DNA of 26,277 nt from Gammaproteobacteria bacterium (GTDB lineage: Bacteria; Pseudomonadota; Gammaproteobacteria; Thiohalorhabdales; Thiohalorhabdaceae), in contig JAHEOG010000133.1 of the NCBI GenBank assembly GCA_018609925.1, positions 1-26,277 of the forward strand, in the 5' to 3' direction. This document shows, in pieces, positions 16,619 through 24,158 of the stretch (the stretch's first letter is position 1; the number at the start of each line of letters is the position of its first letter). Below the pieces are notes generated by a model. It was not told the origin of the DNA, ran no database searches, and saw only the letters and a list, made by a program, of their open reading frames with translations. The translations under genes and the position numbers were made by a program.

Positions 16619-18109
16619 CTAATCCCGGAGGAAGATACCCCGCAACAGCCGCAGCAGGGCATGCATCAAAACGAACGCCAGGGCCACCCCCACAAGAACG
16701 TACGCCAACCAGTCCAGGGCGGTGTTGCGCGTGCTCCCCATGACATAGCTGTCCTCCAGGATAGTCGCGTTGACGAAGCCCAGCCTGGGGCCCGCATACC
16801 GATCCAGTCCCTTCGTCGGAGGGTGCTCCCCTTTCCCCTCCGGGGAGCCCGCCGTACCCGTACCATCCGGATCCTCTTCCAGCTCGTAGCCGGTCTTCAG
16901 GAAGAAGCTGTGCTGGGCCTGCCAGCCGATTTTGGGAAGGGGAGCTCGGTGGCGGTAAAGGGTGCTTAGCAGCACCGAATCCTGGTTGTGGCAGGTGGCG
17001 CAGCCCTTTTCGGCGTTCTCGACGAGGAGCTCATGGGAGACCGGATTTTCGTTCGAGGTATGGCACTCGATGCACCGGGTCTTCCGGAGGTGGGCACCCG
17101 GGTGAGGCAAATAGGCGTGCTCGGCCTTCAGGCTCGGATCGGCCGGATCGGCCAGGGGGGGCGTCTTGGTTTCCTTCCCCTTCAGGTCCTCGGGCACGGG
17201 CGCCGCCTCGCCGCCGATCAGTAGGCGGGGATCGAACTCGGGCGCCAGGGTCTTTTCGGCCTCGGCGGAGTGGCAGCGCACGCACCAGCGGTTGTGGGTG
17301 TCCATGATCTCATCGACCGAGGCCATGTCCTCAGCAAGCGGGAAGTAGTGCGGATCGTGGCACTGCTCGCACTTGAAGTAGTCCTCGCCCTCGTGGTCGA
17401 TGGCCCTCTTCCGGTGCTGCGGGAAATGGGCCTCCCGGCCGTGCTCGGTGTAGTGGACTGTATCCAGGAACTCCGCCTCCCACTCCTCGAACTTTAGCGC
17501 GCGCTCACGCCCCGTGGCCTTCTCCCCGGTGGGATTGTCGGTGGTTTCCCGGGCGTGACAGCCCATGCAGGTGTAGGTCTTCTTGTCGCTGTGGGGATAG
17601 GTGGCGAAGCCCTTCGTGTGGCATTCCTGGCATTCCACCTCCTGATGGACCCCGTGCCCGTACCGGGTCCAGTCGATGCCCACCTCCTGCATCTCGCCGG
17701 TCTCGGCATCGCGCTCGAAGCGGGTAGTGCCCTCCGGGGCACTGTGGCAGCCGAAGCAGCTCTGGCGCTGCTTGCGCTCCTCGATCAGTCCCGCCCCCGC
17801 CTCGTCCGGTGCAAGGATGGGACCCAGCAGGGTCCCGACCAGGAACCAGCCCAAAAGGGCTATCCCACGAGAAGGGAAGCCTTTAATCGATAGGCCTTTG
17901 CGCCGGACCGTCCGAAAGGGAGGTTCGGTGCAGGCTCCATCAACGGTGGACCGGGGGAGGGACGACGACAAACGGCCCGACCGGATGGGGGGAACCCTGC
18001 CCCGTACCAGGGGGGTAGCGCAGCGTCGGAAGGGCGAAACGCCAACCGGATAAGGGAAGGGGAGGATCCCCAGGAGGGTATGCCACCGGAGGTACCGAAC
18101 CGGAGCCAT
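16619..18109 (-). CDS. Membrane-anchored seven-heme cytochrome c
   Basis: Contains exactly seven CxxCH heme-binding motifs: CFGCH, CQECH, CMGCH, CEQCH, CVRCH, CIECH and CATCH, with extra His residues for bis-His ligation. A C-terminal membrane helix (WLAYVLVGVALAFVLMHALL) anchors it. The start is uncertain. The ATG at 18109 has a good GGGAGG six bases upstream, but then ~80 residues of atypical composition precede the hydrophobic export segment ALLGWFLVGTLLGPIL. An internal TTG near 17971 is an alternative. A second frame, from an ATG near 17940 to about 17860, runs across the join, so a frameshift is possible. Downstream it is joined to the cytochrome b gene; upstream lies a TorF-type porin. 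Substrate unknown. Confidence 0.85.
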   Translation of the reverse strand: MAPVRYLRWHTLLGILPFPYPVGVSPFRRCATPLVRGRVPPIRSGRLSSSLPRSTVDGACTEPPFRTVRRKGLSIKGFPSRGIALLGWFLVGTLLGPILAPDEAGAGLIEERKQRQSCFGCHSAPEGTTRFERDAETGEMQEVGIDWTRYGHGVHQEVECQECHTKGFATYPHSDKKTYTCMGCHARETTDNPTGEKATGRERALKFEEWEAEFLDTVHYTEHGREAHFPQHRKRAIDHEGEDYFKCEQCHDPHYFPLAEDMASVDEIMDTHNRWCVRCHSAEAEKTLAPEFDPRLLIGGEAAPVPEDLKGKETKTPPLADPADPSLKAEHAYLPHPGAHLRKTRCIECHTSNENPVSHELLVENAEKGCATCHNQDSVLLSTLYRHRAPLPKIGWQAQHSFFLKTGYELEEDPDGTGTAGSPEGKGEHPPTKGLDRYAGPRLGFVNATILEDSYVMGSTRNTALDWLAYVLVGVALAFVLMHALLRLLRGIFLRD

Positions 18110-18158
18110 GGGGTGCCTCCCTTCCCGAACCTTGCGCCTTCCGCTCGCTGGATCCGGT

Positions 18159-18962
18159 CTAGAAGCTGGCCGAGAGGGTGGCTTCGACCTGATCCTCTAG
18201 CAGATTGGGATTGACATCCCCGTTGTTGTCGAAGCCGTCGTTCCAAGAGACGGAAACGGTGAACTCGCGGATCTGCTTGCTCAAGGCGATCCGGTAATGC
18301 CCGTAGTTGAAGCCATTGGTGAGCTCATCGCCATCCACGTCCTGGTAACCCACCAGGAAGCCCAGGCCGAATCCGTAGGGCATGCCGAGGTCCATGGAGC
18401 CGCTGAAGTAGTGGCCGGTGTCGTCATCCCCGAAGAAATCGGGGGTGAAGGCATAGCCCACACCGAAGCTGGGATCCACCTCCATTAGCCCAGCCCCGAC
18501 GGCCGGGGCGTCGTAGCCGAGGTTGGCGGTGGCCTCGACGTAGTTGAACTCGGCGTCGCCTCCAGGGAAGGCTCCGTCCTCCTCGTCCTGATCGGGGTAG
18601 GTGTAGTAGACGAAGCCGAGGTCCCAGGACAGGCGCTCGAAACGGGGCATTGTGCCGTTCAGCCCCCCGTAATAGTCGATCTCGATAGAGGCCGGATCCC
18701 CGCCCCCGGGCCGGAATTCCACGTTAGACGCCCAAACGCCGGCGTAGATGTCGGCCACTGTCCCGGTGTCCAAAGACAGATCAAAGCTGCCCTGGATGGC
18801 CGGGTCCCCGCTGGTCTGGGACACCCCCCGGAAGAGGTAATCACTGGTCAGGGTGGTGGTTGCGCCCAGGCTGACTCGGTCCAAGGGACCCTGGGCCTGA
18901 GCCATGAGCGGGGCGGCAAGGAGCAACGTTCCCAACGCTACCGGCACAGTGCGGAAAGACAT
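18159..18962 (-). CDS. TorF family putative outer membrane porin
   Basis: 267-residue beta-barrel protein with a cleavable signal peptide (residues 1-23, ending LMAQAQG). The start of the mature part, LGATTTLTSDYLFRGVSQT, is the hallmark of this proteobacterial family, and the protein ends in Phe. It is acidic, with Asp/Glu-rich loops (YPDQDEEDGAF). Family members are annotated as TorF-like porins of unproven function. It is 49 bases upstream of the heptaheme cytochrome frame and on the same strand, so an operon porin-cytochrome c-cytochrome b is likely. GGAGGGAG lies before the ATG. Confidence 0.85.
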   Translation of the reverse strand: MSFRTVPVALGTLLLAAPLMAQAQGPLDRVSLGATTTLTSDYLFRGVSQTSGDPAIQGSFDLSLDTGTVADIYAGVWASNVEFRPGGGDPASIEIDYYGGLNGTMPRFERLSWDLGFVYYTYPDQDEEDGAFPGGDAEFNYVEATANLGYDAPAVGAGLMEVDPSFGVGYAFTPDFFGDDDTGHYFSGSMDLGMPYGFGLGFLVGYQDVDGDELTNGFNYGHYRIALSKQIREFTVSVSWNDGFDNNGDVNPNLLEDQVEATLSASF

Positions 18963-19069
18963 TGACCACTCCCTCCATTGATTGAGGTGGTACTACCCGA
19001 CTTAGCCAGACACGGGACTATCTGTTCTTACCTTTGCGAAAGGACCTCACCGTCTTATGCAGAAAAGGG

Positions 19070-19501
19070 TCAGGGACCCGGGGCCCTGCGCCCCCAGCTC
19101 GGCCTCGGGGCGGCCCAGATCGGGCCCTTCAGCTGCAGGCCGGCCGAATCCAACCGTCTTTTAAGGGCCTCTGGATTGGACTGGCCTGCCACGACCAGCT
19201 GAAGGTACTCATCCAACTGGAGTCCGCTGTCCGTAATCGCCTTTTCCACCTTTTCCTGGGCCTTCGCCTGCATCTTCCGGACTTCCTTGCCGGACTCCCC
19301 GGAGCGCGCTTCCTCAATCCGCTTGGCGTAGCGGCTACGGGTCTCCCAAGCGGCGTTGAAGGCCTCGGCGAAGGAGCGCAGCTTCGCTTCCTGCTCGGGC
19401 AGCTCGGCTTGCGAGCTCGCGGATGGGGGAGGGACTTCGGCGGGGGCTAGCGGAGCTGCCCCAACCAGGAAACAGGCGAAGGCAAACAACAGATGTCGCA
19501 A
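19070..19501 (-). CDS. Secreted DUF4168 family protein
   Basis: 143-residue protein with a signal peptide (RHLLFAFACFLVGAAPLAPA) and a DUF4168-type helical core: LRSFAEAFNA, a basic stretch, then KAQEKVEKAITDSGLQLDEY and NPEALKRRLD. The function of the family is unknown. The frame is open to a TTG at 19546, but AGAGGA ten bases before the TTG at 19501 and the immediate signal sequence favour 19501. It follows the mauJ-like gene by 72 bases on the same strand and may be the last gene of the mau operon, or may have its own promoter. Confidence 0.7.
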   Translation of the reverse strand: MRHLLFAFACFLVGAAPLAPAEVPPPSASSQAELPEQEAKLRSFAEAFNAAWETRSRYAKRIEEARSGESGKEVRKMQAKAQEKVEKAITDSGLQLDEYLQLVVAGQSNPEALKRRLDSAGLQLKGPIWAAPRPSWGRRAPGP

Positions 19502-19573
19502 GGTATTCTTTCCTCTTTGCGTGTCGTTGCTTTGAAGCACGAGCAACTGGTTTCGAAGCGTTCTACCCTCGGG

Positions 19574-20458
19574 TCAGGCCTCGGCTTCTTCGCTGGAGTG
19601 CGCCAGGCAGCCGACCAAAAGCTGCTGGGCTGCCATATCCAAAAGGTTGGCCAGGGCCTCGGCCTGGGAAACCTCGGCGAAATCGGCCAGAGGCAGGGGA
19701 ACCTCCGAGCCCGTCAATCGCTGGAGGGCCCATTCCTGCCATTGGCGGGCTTCAGGCAGGAGCTCGGAGAAGCCGAGGCCTTCGTAGTAAGGGCGGTACT
19801 GGAAGTACCCGGACAGCACGAGCATCTCCTTACTGATGATGAGCCGGTCCTCTCCTTCCTCAGGCCCTACCTGGAATGGCCCCGAGCCGGCTTCCCAGAG
19901 CCGGAAGATCTTGCCCAGGCAAGCCAGACGCTGGTCCGGGCTGGTTGCATTGCGGGCCTCCCGATAGAGGGAGGCGATAGCAAGCCACTCCCGTCCCTCC
20001 CCCTGACGATCGGGTAACCGGAAGCTCTCGGCGCTGGGCCGATGGGGAAGGGCCCGCCATCGGGCGTCATGGGCGAGATCGGCGACCCGGAATCCGGATA
20101 TGGCGAAGCCCCGACCATAGTTTACGGCCCACTGATCCAGGATCCCGCTTATATGCCGGTAACACTCCTCCAGTACCAAACGGGGCTGAGTCCCGCGGAG
20201 CCGGAACATGACCTCGCAGAGCCGGCTGTTGTCGCTGGGATAGAAGCCGATCTCCAGGGCCTCTCCGTCACTCGTCTGCCCCGACTGCCATTCGGGCTCC
20301 TCCAGCTGGAGCTCGACCTCCCATTCGCGGCTAACTGGATTGCGGAGATAGAACCCCACCAAAAAATCCCGAGGGGAATCGTCGGACAAAGCCTCGTTGA
20401 TCCGCTCCCGCAGGCTTTCGGCCTTCCAGTGGGCCGGCAGGGAATAAGGAAACCACAT
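19574..20458 (-). CDS. mauJ: Probable MauJ-like protein of the methylamine cluster
   Basis: 294-residue soluble protein without signal peptide or membrane segment; it should be cytoplasmic. I recognise no catalytic motif. The name rests mainly on position: in Paracoccus the order is mauF-B-E-D-A-C-J, and this gene sits where mauJ does, directly after the amicyanin gene, with a length near that of MauJ (~300). The function of MauJ is not known. ATG at 20458 with GGAGG nine bases upstream. Features seen are an acidic N-terminal half with LVGFYLRNPVSREWEVELQL and a helical C-terminal half. A sequence search would be needed to confirm the family. Confidence 0.5.
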   Translation of the reverse strand: MWFPYSLPAHWKAESLRERINEALSDDSPRDFLVGFYLRNPVSREWEVELQLEEPEWQSGQTSDGEALEIGFYPSDNSRLCEVMFRLRGTQPRLVLEECYRHISGILDQWAVNYGRGFAISGFRVADLAHDARWRALPHRPSAESFRLPDRQGEGREWLAIASLYREARNATSPDQRLACLGKIFRLWEAGSGPFQVGPEEGEDRLIISKEMLVLSGYFQYRPYYEGLGFSELLPEARQWQEWALQRLTGSEVPLPLADFAEVSQAEALANLLDMAAQQLLVGCLAHSSEEAEA

Positions 20459-20520
20459 GGGCCAGCGCCTCCAATCGTTCCTCTCAAGGCATCCACCCCC
20501 GGTAGTTCCGGGGTCGGGGC

Positions 20521-20949
20521 TTAGGCCGGCTGTACCTGCACAATTCCCTTCATAAAGGGATGGATGGAGCAGATGTAGAGGTAGCTCCCTTCCCGGTTGA
20601 ACCGAAGGGCGATCCGCTTGCCCTGGCCAACCAGCCGGGTCTTCACCATGGAATCCAGCGAATCGTTCTGTTCCATCGGGAGCTTCACGTCGTGCTGTAC
20701 CGAGTCCTTGTTGACCCAAACAATCGTGGTTCCAGGAGCCACTTGGACCTTGCCCTTCAGGTAGGTGAAATCCTCAACATCGATTCGAACAGTGTCCTCG
20801 GCCTCCATGTCGACCTTGGCCGGGTCCACCACCTCGGCAACAGGCTCGGCAACAACGGCTCCCGGCATAATCAACAGCAAAGCAAGAACCATCGCGGTAA
20901 TGGATCGGTTTTTCGGAAGGAAATCAATCAACTCCAATTTGTAATCCAT
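20521..20949 (-). CDS. mauC: Amicyanin, type I copper protein
   Basis: Periplasmic blue copper protein that takes electrons from the TTQ cofactor of methylamine dehydrogenase. 142 residues with a signal peptide (core AMVLALLLIMPGAVVA). Copper ligands are all present: H86 in VQHDVK, and C127, H130, M133 in CSIHPFM, which matches the Cys-x-x-His-Pro-Phe-Met loop of Paracoccus amicyanin. The short two-residue spacing between Cys and His separates amicyanin from plastocyanin and pseudoazurin. The frame is open beyond this ATG into mauA, but AAGGAG ten bases upstream supports 20949. Follows mauA after 103 bases that contain a hairpin. Confidence 0.93.
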   Translation of the reverse strand: MDYKLELIDFLPKNRSITAMVLALLLIMPGAVVAEPVAEVVDPAKVDMEAEDTVRIDVEDFTYLKGKVQVAPGTTIVWVNKDSVQHDVKLPMEQNDSLDSMVKTRLVGQGKRIALRFNREGSYLYICSIHPFMKGIVQVQPA

Positions 20950-21001
20950 TCGGCTCGGCTCCTTGAGAGCAAAGGCATTGAATCCAATATTTAACCGGGA
21001 C

Positions 21002-21028
21002 AGGGGCTTGGCGGATTCCCAAGCCCCT
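21002..21028. promoter_or_regulatory. 10-bp perfect stem-loop between mauA and mauC
   Basis: Perfect inverted repeat AGGGGCTTGG (21002-21011) and CCAAGCCCCT (21019-21028) with a seven-base loop, 25 bases after the mauA stop. No T-run follows on the mau strand, so it does not look like a full terminator. A processing or mRNA-stabilising hairpin protecting the mauA end, or partial attenuation before mauC, would both fit. Confidence 0.6.
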
Positions 21029-21052
21029 TTCCCGAAACTTCCACCTGAAGGC

Positions 21053-21589
21053 TCAGCCCGCTTTTCCGACGATGGGCTGAATGGTGCAGTGGTAGCTGCT
21101 GCCCTCGGCCCCAAAGCACCAGATGATGTCGTTGCTGTACTCCGGGCGGTAGACCGGCAGCTCGCCCACAGTGTTAAGGCACCCGCAGCGTGGCCCGATG
21201 CTTTTGCCGCAACAGTCACGGTAGGCGATCAGGTAGCTCTCGCCGTCGTCCGGGTTGTGGCAGCTGGCCACCCAGGAGCTGGGGGACAGCGTGGTGCCGG
21301 GCGGGCAGTCGGTAAGGGTGCCGCCGTTGCAGTCGCAGATCTGCCCGTCCAGGGAGCAGTGCCGCCAGTAGTTGCAGGCGGTGGTATCAATCGTCTGCGG
21401 TGTCCACCCATACCGATGGAAACCCGCGGCGTTGGCCTTGCTGCTGCGCCGGTCCACCGGAAGCATGGGCAGGAGCATGGCCCCGCCGGCCACCGCACCC
21501 AGTCGGGCAAAGAACCCGCGGCGGGAGGTGTAATTGGCGACCTTCCGGGTAAGATCCTCAACCAGTTGGTCGAAGCGGCTTTCACTCAT
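21053..21589 (-). CDS. mauA: Methylamine dehydrogenase light (beta) chain, TTQ precursor
   Basis: Small subunit carrying the tryptophan tryptophylquinone cofactor; oxidises methylamine to formaldehyde and ammonia in the periplasm. 178 residues. The long N-terminus has a twin-arginine motif (SRRGFFARLG), as known for MauA, so it is exported folded. The two cofactor tryptophans are W106 (SSWVASC) and W157 (DIIWCFGAE). All twelve cysteines of the six disulfides are present in the mature part. CNYWRHCSLDGQICDC and ELPVYRPE follow Paracoccus MauA, not aromatic amine dehydrogenase. GAGGAG precedes the ATG. Lies between mauD and mauC in the usual order. Confidence 0.97.
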   Translation of the reverse strand: MSESRFDQLVEDLTRKVANYTSRRGFFARLGAVAGGAMLLPMLPVDRRSSKANAAGFHRYGWTPQTIDTTACNYWRHCSLDGQICDCNGGTLTDCPPGTTLSPSSWVASCHNPDDGESYLIAYRDCCGKSIGPRCGCLNTVGELPVYRPEYSNDIIWCFGAEGSSYHCTIQPIVGKAG

Positions 21590-21636
21590 TGATCGTCTCC
21601 TCTCTACAGTTATTCGGGGATAGGCTCGCGGACCGC

Positions 21637-22284
21637 TCAGTGGATCGGCTGGGCCGCGTCGTCCTTCTCCCTTGCCTCGTGGTGATGGGAATGGTCATGG
21701 CCCTGCTCGAGGTAGTCCTGAAGCGAGGGCAGGTCCTGTTCCTTGGCCTCGATCAGGCTCTCCAGGTGCTCCCGGGTGTTCACCAAGCCCTTGGCCCGAA
21801 TCACACCCCGGTCGTCCACCAAAACGGCGTGGGGCACCCGGCCTACCTGGTACTGCATGCCGATCTCGGCGGAGACCACGTAGGGAATGTCCTCCATGTC
21901 GTGGCGCTCGAGGAACCGCTTGTGCTCGGCCTCCTCCCCGTCACTGACCACCACGACCTTGAGGCCCTCCTTACGGCCCAGGGACTGGATGACCGGTAGC
22001 AGCTTGTTGCACATGGGACATGACGGGGACAAAAAGACCAGAAGGGAGTCCCGCCCCTCCTCATCGGCGCCGCCGATCTGAACGGACTTCCCGGTCAAAT
22101 CCTCGAGCTGGAATTCCGGGGCCTGCTCTCCTACTTCGGGGCCGGAATCGGCCATCATTGCCCCAAGAGGAGCAGAACGCTCGTGGAGCAGCCCCACCTG
22201 GCGAGCCAACGCGGCCAGGGTTACCCCGAGGGCGATGGCCACGACCCATAGGACGACGTTCGAGACAATCAGCGCCTCCATCAT
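21637..22284 (-). CDS. mauD: MauD, thioredoxin-like protein for light-chain maturation
   Basis: 215-residue protein with an N-terminal membrane anchor (VVLWVVAIALGVTLAALA) and a periplasmic thioredoxin-like domain with the active-site pair C89-P-M-C92 in LSPSCPMCNKLLP; the cis-proline loop is GRVPHAV. Known to be needed, with MauE, for a stable MauA with its six disulfides. The C-terminus ends in a His-rich run (HDHSHHH), possibly metal-binding, which I do not recall as a standard part of MauD. The ATG lies five bases after the mauE stop, with AAGGAT upstream. Confidence 0.95.
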   Translation of the reverse strand: MMEALIVSNVVLWVVAIALGVTLAALARQVGLLHERSAPLGAMMADSGPEVGEQAPEFQLEDLTGKSVQIGGADEEGRDSLLVFLSPSCPMCNKLLPVIQSLGRKEGLKVVVVSDGEEAEHKRFLERHDMEDIPYVVSAEIGMQYQVGRVPHAVLVDDRGVIRAKGLVNTREHLESLIEAKEQDLPSLQDYLEQGHDHSHHHEAREKDDAAQPIH

Positions 22285-22289
22285 CGTGG

Positions 22290-22844
22290 TTATCCTTTTT
22301 TAGGCGACCCGCGGGCCGCGTTGTAACGAGCGGCGGAAGCGATGAGGCCAACGGCCATGTACAAAAGGATTACCGTCACAGCCGCGGCCCCGGCGGTAAG
22401 CCATTCCAGCCAGGTAAGACCTCCCGGAGGGACAAGGCCGGTTGCCAGCCAAAGAGCCAAGGCAATCAGCAGCCCGTTTCTCAGGAAAAGCCAGCCGCTA
22501 AGGTGCTGCTTGAGCACCGAGCTGAAGCAGCCACAATCGATCTCCCGCCGCCCTCGCGCCAAGTTGATGCCAATGGCCGCGGTGAACACCGCGAGGAGGG
22601 CGACCGCGGCCATGGCGGCAAAGGGGCGGACCGGAGCCACCAGAAGCCCCAGCCCGACCATCAGCTCGACTCCCGGGAGCCCGTACGCCACCGGCTTCAC
22701 CGCGGCCTCCGGCAACAGGCGGTAGTTGTAAACCACCCCCTCGAAGGCCTCCTGGTTCCGCACCTTCGACCAGAACCCCAGGAGGAAGACCAGGGCCAGC
22801 AGAGATTGAGCGAAGGCTAGGGTTACCGGTGCGTATTCGAGCAC
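22290..22844 (-). CDS. mauE: MauE, membrane protein for light-chain maturation
   Basis: 184-residue protein with about four to five membrane segments, of the MauE/DoxX-like superfamily. Family marks are NYRLLP near residue 40, LPGVELMVGLGLL, and the cysteine pair C104/C106 in REIDCGCFSS on an exposed loop, which suggests thiol exchange with MauD. Required in Paracoccus for MauA assembly. The GTG start follows AGGAGGA by six bases and comes 16 bases after the mauB stop; its own stop is five bases before mauD, so mauB-E-D are tightly packed. Confidence 0.93.
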   Translation of the reverse strand: MLEYAPVTLAFAQSLLALVFLLGFWSKVRNQEAFEGVVYNYRLLPEAAVKPVAYGLPGVELMVGLGLLVAPVRPFAAMAAVALLAVFTAAIGINLARGRREIDCGCFSSVLKQHLSGWLFLRNGLLIALALWLATGLVPPGGLTWLEWLTAGAAAVTVILLYMAVGLIASAARYNAARGSPKKG

Positions 22845-22860
22845 GATCCGTCCTCCTTAC

Positions 22861-24117
22861 TTACATGTCCGGGACGATAAGCCCCTTGGGCTCCTCGCCG
22901 AGCTGATCGACGCTGTGCTGGATGGCCCCAGTCTCGGCGTCGTAGACGTCCACGCGAGCATGGTGGCCGGACAGGGCGAACAGCGACGGATTCCGGTCCT
23001 CCGAGACACGGATCGTCCCGGCCTCGTGGGCCAGCGAGATCTTGTTCACCCGCTCACCGGTGTTGGTGTTGTACACCCAGACCTGGGTGCTCTCGGTGAT
23101 GTGGGTCCACATCTTGCGCTGGTCCAGCAGCACGTAGAGCCGGTCCTTGCCGGGATGGACGTCGGCGACCTCCCAGCCGCCCGGCTTGAAGTGCCGCTTC
23201 TGCTCCTCTTCAGTGAAGAGGTGCCAGGGCTTGCCGGGCTCGGGCTTGTCCCCGGAGATGTCCACCGGGAAGACCTTGCCGCTATAGGTGATGAAGTAGA
23301 GCTCCCCGTCATCCGGGTCATACGCGGGGACATCCATCGTCGGCTCTTCCACCGGCTTGTGGAACGGCTCGGTACGGGTCTGACTGACCTTCTCCCCGTC
23401 CTTGTTGAAGGTGATCTGCAACAGGGAGGCATCCCGACAGTGCATGATCACCCGCCGGTCGCTGGCAGCCCACGCGTAGTAGCAGTTGTTGGCCGTGATG
23501 CTGTTCAGGTACTCCCGGTTCTTCATGTCTACAATCCCGACACCGGACTGCGGATTGAAGTGGTAGTACACGAAGTAGCGACCGTTGGGGGTCAGGGTGG
23601 CCATGCTGCTCTTCACCATGACCAGGAACCGGTTGTCCGGTATGTCGACCTTGTCGATCTGGGAGAGGTTCTGGGAATCGTAGATCCGGATCAGCCCGTC
23701 CCGCTTGCCATGGCTATAGTCACTATAGTTGGTATCAGCCAGATAGACCTCGCTGAGGTCCTCGGACCAGCGGGGGTTAGGCAGGATGCCGGTGTCCGTG
23801 GTCCCCAGGAAAAGACCGGTCTCCCCGTCGACGTAGTGGTGCTGGGTAACCGTCTCGAAGGCCGCCTGGTCCCCGACAATCATCGTCTTGGCGTCAGGCT
23901 TGGGGGCCTTCAGCACCTCCGGCTCCGTTCGCAGGTCACCACCGAAAACCCCAGGAATTTGGGCCTGCTCCTGGACCTCCTTGGTGTGCTGGGTTTGCTC
24001 ATCCTGAGCCTGCGCCGAGACCATCCCGGTCAGGCCGAATACGAGGGCCGTGGCACCCGCCATGGCGGCGCCAGGCCACAGCCGCAAGCTATGTCCATCT
24101 TTCTTCAGGGGGTACAT
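22861..24117 (-). CDS. mauB: Methylamine dehydrogenase heavy (alpha) chain
   Basis: Large beta-propeller subunit of the periplasmic alpha2beta2 enzyme. 418 residues; signal peptide 1-~38 (MAGATALVFGLTGMVSA, cut near AQA-QD). The repeating seven-blade pattern is visible in VGIVDMKNREY, MHCRDASLLQIT, YDPDDGELYFITYSGKVFPV and VWVYNTNTGERV. FLGTTDTGILPNP matches the MADH heavy chain, whereas PWHLFTEEEQKRHFKPGGW resembles the aromatic amine dehydrogenase heavy chain; with a clear MauA partner next door I call it MADH. The ATG is preceded by a very long Shine-Dalgarno match. It begins 41 bases after the mauF stop. Confidence 0.93.
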   Translation of the reverse strand: MYPLKKDGHSLRLWPGAAMAGATALVFGLTGMVSAQAQDEQTQHTKEVQEQAQIPGVFGGDLRTEPEVLKAPKPDAKTMIVGDQAAFETVTQHHYVDGETGLFLGTTDTGILPNPRWSEDLSEVYLADTNYSDYSHGKRDGLIRIYDSQNLSQIDKVDIPDNRFLVMVKSSMATLTPNGRYFVYYHFNPQSGVGIVDMKNREYLNSITANNCYYAWAASDRRVIMHCRDASLLQITFNKDGEKVSQTRTEPFHKPVEEPTMDVPAYDPDDGELYFITYSGKVFPVDISGDKPEPGKPWHLFTEEEQKRHFKPGGWEVADVHPGKDRLYVLLDQRKMWTHITESTQVWVYNTNTGERVNKISLAHEAGTIRVSEDRNPSLFALSGHHARVDVYDAETGAIQHSVDQLGEEPKGLIVPDM

Positions 24118-24121
24118 GATC

Positions 24122-24135
24122 GGATCACCTCCTTA
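24122..24135 (-). promoter_or_regulatory. Extended Shine-Dalgarno of mauB
   Basis: On the minus strand TAAGGAGGTGATCC is fully complementary to the 3' tail of 16S rRNA (GGATCACCTCCTTA), some 13-14 pairs instead of the usual 4-6. AAGGAGG lies ten bases from the ATG at 24117. This would be one of the strongest ribosome sites in the window, fitting high output of the large subunit. Confidence 0.75.
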
Positions 24136-24158
24136 AACGAACGCAGTTTTATTCGGGA

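Noticed and set aside
18963..19069. Promoter or terminator between the DUF4168 and TorF genes
   Set aside because: I found no FNR box, no clear -35/-10 pair and only a five-base hairpin (CCTTT/AAAGG), so nothing can be claimed.
24122..24135. Sequence identical to the 3' end of 16S rRNA on the plus strand
   Set aside because: Not an rRNA gene fragment: only 14 bases, and read on the other strand it is a Shine-Dalgarno ten bases before the mauB ATG.
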